This document shows, in pieces, positions 1 through 7,901 of a stretch of DNA of 64,000 nucleotides. Every line of letters starts with the position of its first letter. Positions within the stretch are counted from its first letter, which is position 1. Origin of the DNA: Hyphomicrobium_A sp963722495 (GTDB lineage: Bacteria > Pseudomonadota > Alphaproteobacteria > Rhizobiales > Hyphomicrobiaceae); NCBI GenBank assembly GCA_963722495.1, contig CAVRND010000027.1, positions 62,001-126,000 of the forward strand, given 5' to 3'. The notes under the pieces were generated by a model that saw only the letters and a program-made list of their open reading frames with translations, was not told where the DNA came from and made no database searches. The position numbers and the translations under genes are program-made.

Positions 1-168
1 ACTGGCTCGGCCCTTACCGGCCCAGGGCAGCTGATTGTCACCCACGAAACGCGTGCAGACGGCGATTACACGGTGGTGCATGGCAGCGTCGATGGCGACG
101 CCGATGCCGAGTTCCGCATTAACATTGCTGGCACGCACAACCTGACGAGTACGGACTTCAACCTGTAA
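1..168 (+). CDS. C-terminal end of an RTX-type secreted protein (partial)
   Basis: The frame is open from base 1 to a TAA at 166-168 and gives 55 residues. They end in the pattern GDYTVVHGSVDGDADAEFRI followed by a short beta-rich tail and a terminal TDFNL. RTX proteins and serralysins exported by type I secretion end this way: a VNGD(G/A)xADF-like strand, then an uncleaved C-terminal signal finishing in acidic-hydrophobic residues. The secretion ATPase and fusion protein genes lie directly downstream on the same strand, so this is probably a cognate substrate. The N-terminal part and RTX repeats are outside the window, so activity (protease, lipase, adhesin) cannot be told. Confidence 0.7.
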   Translation, partial: TGSALTGPGQLIVTHETRADGDYTVVHGSVDGDADAEFRINIAGTHNLTSTDFNL

Positions 169-180
169 GCAGCTGACGCA

Positions 181-232
181 AGCGGGACGGGCGGGCCGGA
201 TAATCTCCGGCCCACTCTTCCTCCGTCCCGCT
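181..232 (+). terminator. Nested perfect hairpin between RTX gene and secretion operon
   Basis: Two perfect inverted repeats are nested. The outer arms AGCGGGACGG (181-190) and CCGTCCCGCT (223-232) enclose inner arms GGGCCGGA (193-200) and TCCGGCCC (206-213) around a 5-nt loop. The structure lies 12 nt after the RTX stop codon and 17 nt before the ATPase start. There is no T-tract, so it is not a canonical intrinsic terminator. A partial transcription block or RNA stabiliser that sets substrate above transporter expression is my inference, by analogy with the hlyA-hlyB intergenic terminator. Confidence 0.5.
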
Positions 233-249
233 CACAGGACGTTTGCCCC

Positions 250-2011
250 ATGAGTAAGCGTGACTCGGCCGCTACCGTTCGTGCTCGGCGAGCAAAGCTC
301 GAGGAGATCACCAAGGGCTTTCGCGGCATCTTCATTTTCCTATTTTCAATGTCGGGCATCATCAACGTCCTGGCACTGACTGGCTCGCTGTACATGCTGC
401 AGGTCTATGACCGCGCGCTGACCGGCGGCAGCATTCCGACGCTCCTGGCACTCTCCGCGCTGGCCATCGGCCTCTACTTCTTTCAAGGCATGTTCGACGT
501 CATCCGCTCGCAAGTGCTGGTGCGCATGGGCGCGCGCCTTGACGCCAAGCTGGCGCCGCTGGCGCACCGAGTGGCAATCGACATGCCCCGCTTCGGCTTT
601 TCAAATGCTGAGGCCCTGGAGCGGGGGCGCGATGTCGATACGGTGCGCAGCTTCCTCGGTAGCCAAGGCCCAGTGGCGCTGTTTGATCTTCCCTGGATGC
701 CCATCTTCCTCATCTTCGCTTACAGCCTGCATCCGATGCTCGGTGCTCTCACATTTGGCGGCGCCTTTGTGCTCACCATGCTGACGATAGCCACCGAGCT
801 CAGAACGCGGCGGCTGAGCAGCGCCACGCACCAGGCGGTCATCGCCCGCAACTCCGTCGCTGATTCCAACGCGCGCAATGCCGAGATTCTCAAAGCGATG
901 GGAATTTGCGGCCGCGCCGTGGCGCGCTTCAATCAAGCCAACGGCGAACATCTGGTGCTGCAAACCCGCACCAACGATATCAGCGGCACGTTCGGCGCTA
1001 TTTCACGCGTTCTGCGCATGATCCTGCAATCAGCGGTGCTCGGGTTGGGCGCCTACCTGACCATCGCTGGAGAGCTCTCGGCCGGCGCCATCATCGCCGC
1101 GACAATCGCAGCTTCCCGCGCTTTGGCGCCTATCGATCTCGCCATCGGTAACTGGAAAGGCGTCGTGGCGGCGCGTACAGCGCTCCACCGCCTGCGCGAG
1201 ACGGTTGTTGCGTTGGCAGACGCAGAACAGCCGATTGATTTGCCGCCTCCCAATGCGAGTTTTAAGGTCGAAAAGATCACCGTCGCCGCCCCGAGTTCGG
1301 GCCGCGTCCTGTTAAGCGAGGTCGGCTTCGAGCTAAAGGCAGGCGACGGGCTCGGCATCATCGGCCCGAGCGGGGGCGGCAAGACCACGCTGGTGCGTGC
1401 GCTGACGGGGATATGGCCGGTCCTGCGCGGCAATATACGGCTCGACGATGCGGAGTTCACTCAGTGGGACGAGGAAGCCCTCGGCGGCTACGTCGGCTAT
1501 TTGCCCCAGGAAGTTGCCCTACTCGACGCCTCGATTGAGGAGAACATCTCGCGCCTGGCAGAAAAGCGTGATGCGACGGGAGTCATAAAGGCCGCAAAAG
1601 CGGCGGGCGTCCATGAGATGATTGTGCGCCTCCCGGAGGGCTATCAGACGCAGCTCGGACCGCAAGGCGCTGCACTCTCGGCGGGGCAACGCCAGCGCAT
1701 TGGCCTGGCGCGCGCTTTATACGGCGATCCCTTCATTGTCGTTATGGACGAGCCAAACTCGAACCTCGACGCCGAAGGAGAAACAGCGTTGACGCGCGCG
1801 ATCAAGCAAATCCGCGAACGTGATGGCATTGCCATCGTTGATAGCCCACCGGCCGAGTGCGCTTGCGGCCGTGGATCTCCTCGCCGTCGTCCAGGGGGGC
1901 CGAATGACAGCGTTCGGTGCGAAGCAGGACATATTGGCCCAAATGAATCAGCCCGAGGGCGTGGTAGCCGGCGTTGGTCGGCCGCCGAAGAGAGTGAGTA
2001 TGCCCGCATGA
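250..2011 (+). CDS. Type I secretion ABC transporter, PrtD-like permease/ATPase (one frame change)
   Basis: Inner-membrane exporter that powers secretion of RTX proteins through a fusion protein and an outer-membrane TolC-like channel. The N-terminal half has the membrane segments of the PrtD/HlyB class (first near residues 27-75). The nucleotide-binding domain has Walker A GPSGGGKT near residue 373, the signature LSAGQRQRIGLARAL near 476 and Walker B VVMDEPNSNLD near 500. At 1837-1840 there is one extra base. Upstream the frame reads GIAIV; from 1841 the neighbouring frame gives IAHRPSALAAVDLL, the expected H-loop, and runs to TGA at 2009-2011. That stop overlaps the next ATG (ATGA), which supports this as the true end (586 aa). 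Without correction the frame fuses to the downstream RTX gene. AGGA lies 10 nt before the ATG. Confidence 0.85.
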
Positions 2012-4266
2012 TCGAAGCCAAAGGAACGCGTGAGGAAACGGTCAGTCCAACGGCGGCGCGAGACCGTTATGTTCTCCAAGATGCTGGGCGGCGCACCAGG
2101 CTACCGGTTGTATTGGGCTTGTTCCTGGTTGGGCTAACGGCTTACCTGAAATCCGCTCTCTCAAAAGGGTCGGACGAGGCGTCAGACGATGTCAAGGAGC
2201 CCGCCGAGGTGCAACCCGAAGAGGAGCCTCTAGCGCTCAATGATGTGTTTGATGACGCACGCAATGAGCAGACCGAGGGGACGCCATTCGAGTTGGCTGA
2301 TTCTGCGGCGTTCGACTACTCAGACGTGAAAGGCTCATTGACACCGATTTCACTTGGTGAGGTGCTTGTCTTCCGGCCGCCGGCAGATAAGGGCAGCCTC
2401 AGCCAACCAAATGTCAGCGCGACGTCCGCCGCCGTTCTCCAGTTCCCAGCCAACAAGGTGCCCAATAGCGCAGCGAACGCGTCCAACAGCGGCAGCCCAA
2501 CTTCGGGGTCGACCGTTCCTGCTGGTGAGGAAGACCCCGCAGACGGCGATCCCGATGCGAAGCCGCCGCAAAGCGATAAGAACAGAGCGCCACGGTCCAC
2601 GGGACCTGTTTACCTTCGCGACGTATCCGGGTGCGCGGCTATTTTGATCTCCGTCAGCGATCTGCTGCGCAACGCCTCCGACCCTGATGGCGATCCGCTC
2701 ACCATACGCAATCTGCAGGTCTCGGCGGGCACACTTACGCAATCCGACGGCGGATGGCTGTTTGCTCACAACGCTGGTGAACTTGGCGACGTGACTGTTA
2801 CTTATGAAATCTTTGACGGTGCAGTCTCAATAGCGCAGACCGCTCATTTTGCCATCGTTCGCGCGCCGCCAATCATCGGGACGGCAGGAGATGACAATCT
2901 GCTTGGCACCCTTTGCGCGGACGACATCGATGCCGGCGACGGTGATGACAACGTCGACGGGCGTGGCGGCAACGATATCATTGGTGCCGGGTCTGGAAAC
3001 GACCATGTCTTCGGCGGAGACGGGCATGATGTGATATTCGCCGGTGCTGGAGCTGACATTGTGTTCGGCGGCAGTGGCGACGACAGCATTTTCGGAGGCG
3101 ACGGCGACGACCGCCTGTTCGGGGGCCTGGGCGACGATGTGCTGTTTGGCGACGCCGGCAATGACATTATGGAGGGCGGCGAAGGCAACGACGCTCTGCT
3201 GGGAGGCGATGGTCGGGACATCGTCACAGGCGACGCAGGCCGCGACGCGCTTCACGGCGGCGCCGACAATGACACCATGGACGGGGGCGCAGGCAATGAC
3301 GTCGTTTTCGGAGAATCCGGCGACGACGTTGCCGACGGTGGCGACGGCGACGATGTTCTGTCGGATGGCGCTGGAAAGGATGTTGCGCGGGGGGGCGCCG
3401 GCGATGATCTAATCCTCGTAAGCCTTGATGCCGCCAATGACGAGTTCGATGGCGGCGAAGGCCACGACTCGCTGAACATCTCCGAGGCTTCACAAAGTGT
3501 TTCAATTGACTTGACGCGTGGCGTGGCTGAGGGCACCGAAATCGGCCGCGATAGTGTTGCGGGCGTGGAGTGCGTCATCGGCGGTGCCGGCAGTGATCAG
3601 ATAACAGGCAGTGCGGGCGATGAGACGATCGTCGGCGGCGCAGGCGACGATACTCTCTGCGGCGAAGCCGGCACTGACGTGCTTGAGGGTGGCGCGGGCC
3701 GCGACCATCTTACGGCGTCGCTCGACGCCGCCAACGACGTCTATGACGGTGGCGCTGACGACGACACCTTGGATTTTTCGCTGGCAACCTTGCGCATCGA
3801 AGTGGATTTCACTTCGGACGAAGCACGCGGCGAGGAGATCGGGATCGACACCATTCGCAATCTCGAAAAGGTACTCGGCGGGCAGGGCGATGACCTTTTC
3901 ATCATCGGCGATTCGCACACCATCTTGAACGGTGGCGGAGGCGCCGACACCTTCGTCTTCCAAGCCATTGTTGCCAGCTCAGACATCTCCGAGGTCGTGC
4001 ACGAAATTCTCGATTTCATGGTCGGCGACCGCATCAAGATCGAACAATTCCAGCTTTTCAAAGAAGAGTCGACGGAGGACCGGTTTGAGCAGCTGTATGG
4101 CGACGACGGCCGTCCGATGGAAGGCCCCATCCGCGTGCGGCATGACAGATTGGCCGACCTCGACCGAACGATCATCGAGGCTGATCTGGACCGGGACCAC
4201 GCCTACGAGATATCCATCAGCCTGCTGGGACATCACACGATGTCACTGCACGAGATAGGCGCATAG
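2008..4266 (+). CDS. Membrane-anchored RTX calcium-binding protein with cadherin-like domain
   Basis: 752 residues from the ATG that overlaps the ABC-transporter stop. The layout is a short cytoplasmic N-terminus, one hydrophobic segment near residues 32-50 (LPVVLGLFLVGLTAYL), an acidic Pro/Ser-rich linker, a cadherin/VCBS-like domain near 210-285 (NASDPDGDPL, TVTYEIFDGAVS), then GGxGxDxxx calcium-binding nonapeptides from about 290 to 465 with further blocks to about 640. The C-terminus resembles other RTX proteins (DRTIIEADLDRDHAYEISI). Type I substrates normally lack an N-terminal membrane segment, so the protein may stay tethered to the inner membrane. Its position between ATPase and fusion-protein genes suggests a role in or through this secretion system. 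No catalytic domain was recognised. Confidence 0.8.
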   Translation: MIEAKGTREETVSPTAARDRYVLQDAGRRTRLPVVLGLFLVGLTAYLKSALSKGSDEASDDVKEPAEVQPEEEPLALNDVFDDARNEQTEGTPFELADSAAFDYSDVKGSLTPISLGEVLVFRPPADKGSLSQPNVSATSAAVLQFPANKVPNSAANASNSGSPTSGSTVPAGEEDPADGDPDAKPPQSDKNRAPRSTGPVYLRDVSGCAAILISVSDLLRNASDPDGDPLTIRNLQVSAGTLTQSDGGWLFAHNAGELGDVTVTYEIFDGAVSIAQTAHFAIVRAPPIIGTAGDDNLLGTLCADDIDAGDGDDNVDGRGGNDIIGAGSGNDHVFGGDGHDVIFAGAGADIVFGGSGDDSIFGGDGDDRLFGGLGDDVLFGDAGNDIMEGGEGNDALLGGDGRDIVTGDAGRDALHGGADNDTMDGGAGNDVVFGESGDDVADGGDGDDVLSDGAGKDVARGGAGDDLILVSLDAANDEFDGGEGHDSLNISEASQSVSIDLTRGVAEGTEIGRDSVAGVECVIGGAGSDQITGSAGDETIVGGAGDDTLCGEAGTDVLEGGAGRDHLTASLDAANDVYDGGADDDTLDFSLATLRIEVDFTSDEARGEEIGIDTIRNLEKVLGGQGDDLFIIGDSHTILNGGGGADTFVFQAIVASSDISEVVHEILDFMVGDRIKIEQFQLFKEESTEDRFEQLYGDDGRPMEGPIRVRHDRLADLDRTIIEADLDRDHAYEISISLLGHHTMSLHEIGA

Positions 4267-4311
4267 GTCGCAGCAAGACTGAAGCGTCAGCGACCCAAGG
4301 ATAAAAACCTC

Positions 4312-5661
4312 ATGTCCGCGAGACAACCAAATGGACGCCCGCCCGCAACTAGCACTGGGACGGCGCGGCTCAGCGATCCCCAGAACGCGTTCGGGACGCG
4401 ATCACACATGATCGCCGGCGCCGGACTGGCAGTGGCGCTTCTTATCGGCTTTGGCGGATGGGCTGCGACCGCACATCTCGACGGGGCGGTCATCGCCAAT
4501 GGGTCCGTCAAGGTCGACCGCAATCTGAAGGCCATCCAACATCGGGATGGCGGCATCGTCAAAACGATCAGCATCCGTGAAGGCGATACCGTCCGTAAGG
4601 GCCAGGTGCTCATCGCGCTGGAGGATGTTCAAACGCGGGCCGAGCTGTCGATTGTCCGTTCACAGGTGTCCGAATTGACTGCTCGGCGCGCACGGCTACT
4701 GGCGGAGCGCGATACTCTTGAGCGTATCCCGTTCCCGCAGGATTTTGCCGATGCGGGGCCCATTCTGGCAGCGCTCATCAACGGCGAAACGCGACTGTTC
4801 CACGGCAACCGCACAAACAGGCGCAGCCAGACGGAGCAGCTCGAGTTTCAAGTCACCCAGCTGGGCGAGGAGCTCAGAGGGCTGGAAGCACAACTCAAAG
4901 GCAAGGTGAGTGAGCTCGTTCTCATCGAAGCGGAGCTTGCCAAGCTTAAGCCGCTATTCAGTAAGGGCCTGATCGAAAGCACACGCATCTATTCCACGGA
5001 GCGAGAGCTGGCGAGGATGATTGGCGAGCGGGGTGGTATCGAGGCTTCAATAGCGCGCGCCAAGGCGCGTACAAGCGAGATCCGGGTGCAGGTTATCGCT
5101 ATTGAGCAAAATGCCCGCACAGAAGCGCAGCGCGAGCTAAGCGAGGTCGATGCAAAGCTATCGGAGGCCAGTGAGCGGCGCGTAGCCATCGAAGATCGTC
5201 TGTCGCGCACCGATATTCGCGCTCCGATCGATGGAACGGTTAACGAGCTGTCTGTGCACACCCTAGGGGGCGTCATAACCCCTGCCGAGCACCTTGCGAC
5301 CCTGGTGCCTGACGGCGCCACCCTAAAGATTGAGGCCCGAATTTCGCCGGCGGACATAGACCAGGTTTCCATAGGGCAGCCGGCCCGCTTGAAGTTCTCG
5401 ACCTTCAACCGCAGCATCACGCCGGAATTTCATGCTCGCGTGTCGTATGTGTCGCCGGCGACCTCACGCGATCCTGCGACCAATCAAAATTATTATACTG
5501 CCGAGCTCGAGATTACGGATGGTTTGGAAAAGCTCGGAGACCGCAAGCTGAAGCCCGGAATGATGGTGGACGTATTCATCACCACCGAACAGCGCACCGC
5601 GATGTCCTACCTCATCAAGCCGCTCACAGACTCCTTCGGCCGCGCGTTTCGGGAGGAGTGA
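4312..5661 (+). CDS. Type I secretion membrane fusion protein, HlyD/PrtE family
   Basis: 449-residue periplasmic adaptor that links the ABC exporter to an outer-membrane channel. It has a cytoplasmic tail of about 30 residues, one transmembrane helix near 33-52, a lipoyl/barrel-sandwich hybrid half (GGIVKTISIREGDTVRKGQ), a long alpha-helical hairpin rich in Glu, Leu and Arg (about 110-290), the second barrel half (IRAPIDGTVNELSVHTLGG) and a C-terminal beta domain (LKPGMMVDVFI), all in family order. AAGGAT lies about 10 nt before the ATG. It is 45 bp after the RTX gene and ends the operon. No tolC-like gene is in the window, so the outer-membrane component must be encoded elsewhere. Confidence 0.93.
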   Translation: MSARQPNGRPPATSTGTARLSDPQNAFGTRSHMIAGAGLAVALLIGFGGWAATAHLDGAVIANGSVKVDRNLKAIQHRDGGIVKTISIREGDTVRKGQVLIALEDVQTRAELSIVRSQVSELTARRARLLAERDTLERIPFPQDFADAGPILAALINGETRLFHGNRTNRRSQTEQLEFQVTQLGEELRGLEAQLKGKVSELVLIEAELAKLKPLFSKGLIESTRIYSTERELARMIGERGGIEASIARAKARTSEIRVQVIAIEQNARTEAQRELSEVDAKLSEASERRVAIEDRLSRTDIRAPIDGTVNELSVHTLGGVITPAEHLATLVPDGATLKIEARISPADIDQVSIGQPARLKFSTFNRSITPEFHARVSYVSPATSRDPATNQNYYTAELEITDGLEKLGDRKLKPGMMVDVFITTEQRTAMSYLIKPLTDSFGRAFREE

Positions 5662-5676
5662 CTCACCCTGAGCTTT

Positions 5677-6345
5677 TTAGTGGACGCTCTCGGGAGCTGC
5701 TGTGTCGCCATGGGCGAGCGACCGGGCTGCGATCGCGACTTCCATTCGATTGCGCACGTTAAGTTTCTGCATCAAGTGAGTCATATAGTGTTTGACCGTC
5801 CTCTCCGAAATCCGGAGACAGTAAGCGATCTCCTTATTGGTTTTGCCGGCCATCAAAAATCGTACGATCTGGCTTTCCCGAATACTCAGTTTAATTGCCA
5901 GCGCAGCTTTCTTGCGAACGGCCTCGTCCTGCAGTGCGCTGACCAGTTTGCTCGAGAAGCCGTGGGTTATGAACCTCTCGCCGCGCCCAAGAGCTTGAAT
6001 AGCTAGCGTCAGCTCCTCAGCGGAGCTTTGCTTCAGAACGTATCCGAAAGCGCCTGCATCCAGTGTCTGGATTGCAAGGGCAATGCTCCGTGCTGCGGTC
6101 AACGCCACAAACTTCACGCCGGGTGCGTCATTCGAAACCGAGCTTATGACGTCGGGTGAAATACCCGGATTGGCAACGTCGAGGAACAAAATATCCGGTT
6201 TGTGTTTTGCAACAACGGAGCGCAAGTCGCCTGCCTCCGTCGTCGAGGCGACAAGACGAAAACTTGGAACGCGGTCGCAGAGCGCCCTAAAGCCTTCGAT
6301 GAACAGAGGTTGGTCGTCCACTAGGACGAGCGATATGTGGTTCAT
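5677..6345 (-). CDS. NarL/FixJ-type response regulator with LuxR HTH
   Basis: 222 residues from ATG 6345; an in-frame TTG at 6357 is possible but adds little. The receiver domain spans about 1-120 with the acidic pair D10/D11, phospho-acceptor D56 in DILFLDVANPG and a conserved Lys in GYVLKQ. The C-terminal HTH reads LSIRESQIVRFLMAGKTNKE followed by a SERTVKHYMTHLMQKL recognition helix. No sensor kinase lies beside it, so it is an orphan regulator. It is convergent with the secretion operon, with a 15-bp gap between stops, and may control that operon, but this is only inferred from position. The region upstream is AT-rich. Confidence 0.9.
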   Translation of the reverse strand: MNHISLVLVDDQPLFIEGFRALCDRVPSFRLVASTTEAGDLRSVVAKHKPDILFLDVANPGISPDVISSVSNDAPGVKFVALTAARSIALAIQTLDAGAFGYVLKQSSAEELTLAIQALGRGERFITHGFSSKLVSALQDEAVRKKAALAIKLSIRESQIVRFLMAGKTNKEIAYCLRISERTVKHYMTHLMQKLNVRNRMEVAIAARSLAHGDTAAPESVH

Positions 6346-6800
6346 TGAGATCCACAATTATAATTAATTACAAACGCGTATTCGAAGACCTTCACAAGGT
6401 ATGTGAGAGCTAGAGGGTCGCCTATAAAAAAATTAGGCTGTCGTTAAATACGGCGTTCGCAACCGCACAACAATTGCCATGATGTGAGCTGCCGCCAATC
6501 ACCGCACTCGACATATAGCAGCTGCTGAGCACTTACCTGATGGTGCCGTGTCCGGATACCCGCGCTGCGCAAGCCCGCCTGAGTGTGAGACGTGTCGCGG
6601 TTACATTAGCAACCGAAACTCCATAGGACTCTCGCCAGAGGGAAGTCCGCTTCGGGTCATGTGCACGCGTCAAACCATCCGCGACATTGACTGGTCTTCC
6701 CCACATAGCCGTTTTCGGTCATCACTACGTGGACCTGCGAACTGTCCGCCGCGTCGGGGCTTGGTACACTCCCATCTCCACGCTTCATCCAGCACGCGGC
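6346..6800. other. Intergenic region with no supported gene
   Basis: This stretch of 455 bases separates the response regulator from a small secreted protein. The part next to the regulator is unusually AT-rich and holds GCCTA/TAGGC arms around an A-run near 6420-6438; both look promoter-like. The rest holds copy 1 of a dispersed repeat. The plus-strand frame across it (6548-6823) is Cys/Arg/Ser-rich without a family signature and I reject it as a gene. Confidence 0.5.
6645..6712 (+). repeat. Dispersed intergenic repeat, copy 1
   Basis: Starts GTCCGCTTCGGGTCATGTGC, continues ACGCGTCAAACCATCCG and ends with GGTCTTCCCCACATAGC. The same order of blocks recurs at 17843-17906 with few differences (including a 2-bp length difference), and more loosely at 23900-23975. 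The left end GTCCGCTT is the inverse complement of the AGCGGAC that closes the other two copies, so the element is bounded by short inverted repeats. It encodes no evident protein. Confidence 0.7.
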
Positions 6801-7037
6801 CTACTGCGTCGCTGCGCCTCTAAGGTCGGGCTGCTGGGTGGCCTCCCCATCCTCGGCGCCGTCGGCAGCCGCAGGTGCGAGTGCCGCGATCGGATCGAAC
6901 GCCTTGTAAAAGGATTTTTCGCCGCTGGCCGTGACGGCTCGCGCCGCCGGCGAAAGGATTTTTGTGGAATCCGCCGCCAGAGATTCAGCACAGGTCGCCG
7001 ACAACACGATAATTGCGGCGATCACTTCACGCATCAT
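6801..7037 (-). CDS. Small secreted protein of unknown function
   Basis: 78 residues from ATG 7037 (a second ATG follows at 7034). AGGAGA sits 9 nt upstream, a clear ribosome binding site, and this decides the start. The N-terminus is a signal peptide (REVIAAIIVLSATCAESLAA, cleavage likely after SLA-A). The mature part of about 55 residues is Ala/Asp-rich with no recognised domain. It is transcribed in the same direction as DUF421 and the MscS channel upstream but 150 bp away from them. I do not recognise a family. Confidence 0.6.
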   Translation of the reverse strand: MMREVIAAIIVLSATCAESLAADSTKILSPAARAVTASGEKSFYKAFDPIAALAPAAADGAEDGEATQQPDLRGAATQ

Positions 7038-7188
7038 GGCGCATGTTCTCCTGCCGTGCGATTGCAAGCGCAGCCGCCCAAGCCGGATGGCGGGAGTCGA
7101 GCTGTGCGCGAATCTCTAGCAACGTGTCCGCTGCATCGGATCCGTCGCAAAATTCGCAGCATTTGTCGACTTGCCGCGGGGAACCCAC

Positions 7189-7710
7189 TCATTCGGATTC
7201 AGTCAGGCCCGCTAGAGCGGATCGCGGCCCTGTGCATTTGCCGTCTTTGCCGTGAACCACGGTGATACTGCCGTCCGCCTCGAGGACGACCGCGCGCACT
7301 TCGGACAGATCGCTCAATCCCTGGGAGCGCACCGCCGCTAGCGCTTCATCCCGCGAGACCCTTTCGCGCTTCATCGCGTTCCCGAGCCACTGTTGATCAA
7401 AGTAGAGGAGCGTCGGCTCCGACTTCACGAGCGTGGCAAAACTCTTCCATCGCACAGAGACGTAAGTGACGGCGAACTGGAGCATGCAAAGAAGGGCGGC
7501 GGCGAGCATACCCTCGCTCAGCGAGACATTGTCGTCGAGGATGGTGGCTGCGAGTATCGAGCCCAATGCTACTGTTACCACCAGATCGAAGGCGTTCATC
7601 TTGGAAAGCGTTCGCTTTCCCGTCGCCCGAAGCAAGATCACCAGCGCGACATATGCGGACGTCCCTACAACTGCGACACGCACTAGATCGTAAAAAGAAT
7701 CGAAGAACAT
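7189..7710 (-). CDS. DUF421 (YetF/YdfR-like) membrane protein
   Basis: 173 residues from ATG 7710. Two to three transmembrane helices lie near residues 8-80 (VVGTSAYVALVILLRATGKR, AFDLVVTVALGSILAATIL), then the conserved soluble domain with a KSEPTLLYFDQQWLGNAMKR-type strand and a DEALAAVRSQGL helix. ATGKRTLSKMNAFD is typical of the family. No strong Shine-Dalgarno is visible, but the start is one base after the stop of the microprotein at 7712-7882, so translation is probably coupled. Related proteins in Bacillus act in spore-membrane and envelope functions; the biochemical activity is unknown. Confidence 0.88.
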   Translation of the reverse strand: MFFDSFYDLVRVAVVGTSAYVALVILLRATGKRTLSKMNAFDLVVTVALGSILAATILDDNVSLSEGMLAAALLCMLQFAVTYVSVRWKSFATLVKSEPTLLYFDQQWLGNAMKRERVSRDEALAAVRSQGLSDLSEVRAVVLEADGSITVVHGKDGKCTGPRSALAGLTESE

Positions 7711-7711
7711 C

Positions 7712-7882
7712 TCAGCGGATAGGGGCTTGCGTGGGCCGCGGCGGCAGGTCCGGCGTCGGTCCCGGCGGCGGAGGATCAGGCTGAGGTGGTGGCGGAACAG
7801 GCTTCGGGACGCCCGCGCCGAGCCACACCTCAGCACCGAACCTCATCGGCTCATTGGTCAAACTTTTCGTATTCCACGACAT
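7712..7882 (-). CDS. 56-aa proline-rich microprotein coupled to DUF421
   Basis: ATG at 7880-7882 with GGAG 8 nt upstream; stop TGA at 7712-7714. The N-terminal half is ordinary (MSWNTKSLTNEPMRFGAEVW), the C-terminal half is proline-rich (KPVPPPPQPDPPPPGPTPDL). The stop is one base from the DUF421 ATG, and the start is 19 bp after the MscS stop on the same strand, so it sits inside a three-gene operon. The ribosome binding site, tight spacing and sensible composition argue for a real gene despite its size. Function unknown; a partner or membrane-proximal tether of DUF421 is speculative. Confidence 0.65.
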   Translation of the reverse strand: MSWNTKSLTNEPMRFGAEVWLGAGVPKPVPPPPQPDPPPPGPTPDLPPRPTQAPIR

Positions 7883-7901
7883 TGCTTGATCTCCGATCCA
7901 C

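Noticed and set aside
2880..3700. Short-period DNA repeats that could look like a repeat array
   Set aside because: They are the codons of GGxGxDxxx nonapeptides in frame; spacing is irregular at the DNA level and there are no conserved direct repeats with spacers as in CRISPR.
6548..6823. 91-residue plus-strand open frame
   Set aside because: Cys/Arg/Ser-rich, crosses the dispersed repeat, no ribosome binding site and overlaps the end of the small secreted gene on the other strand.
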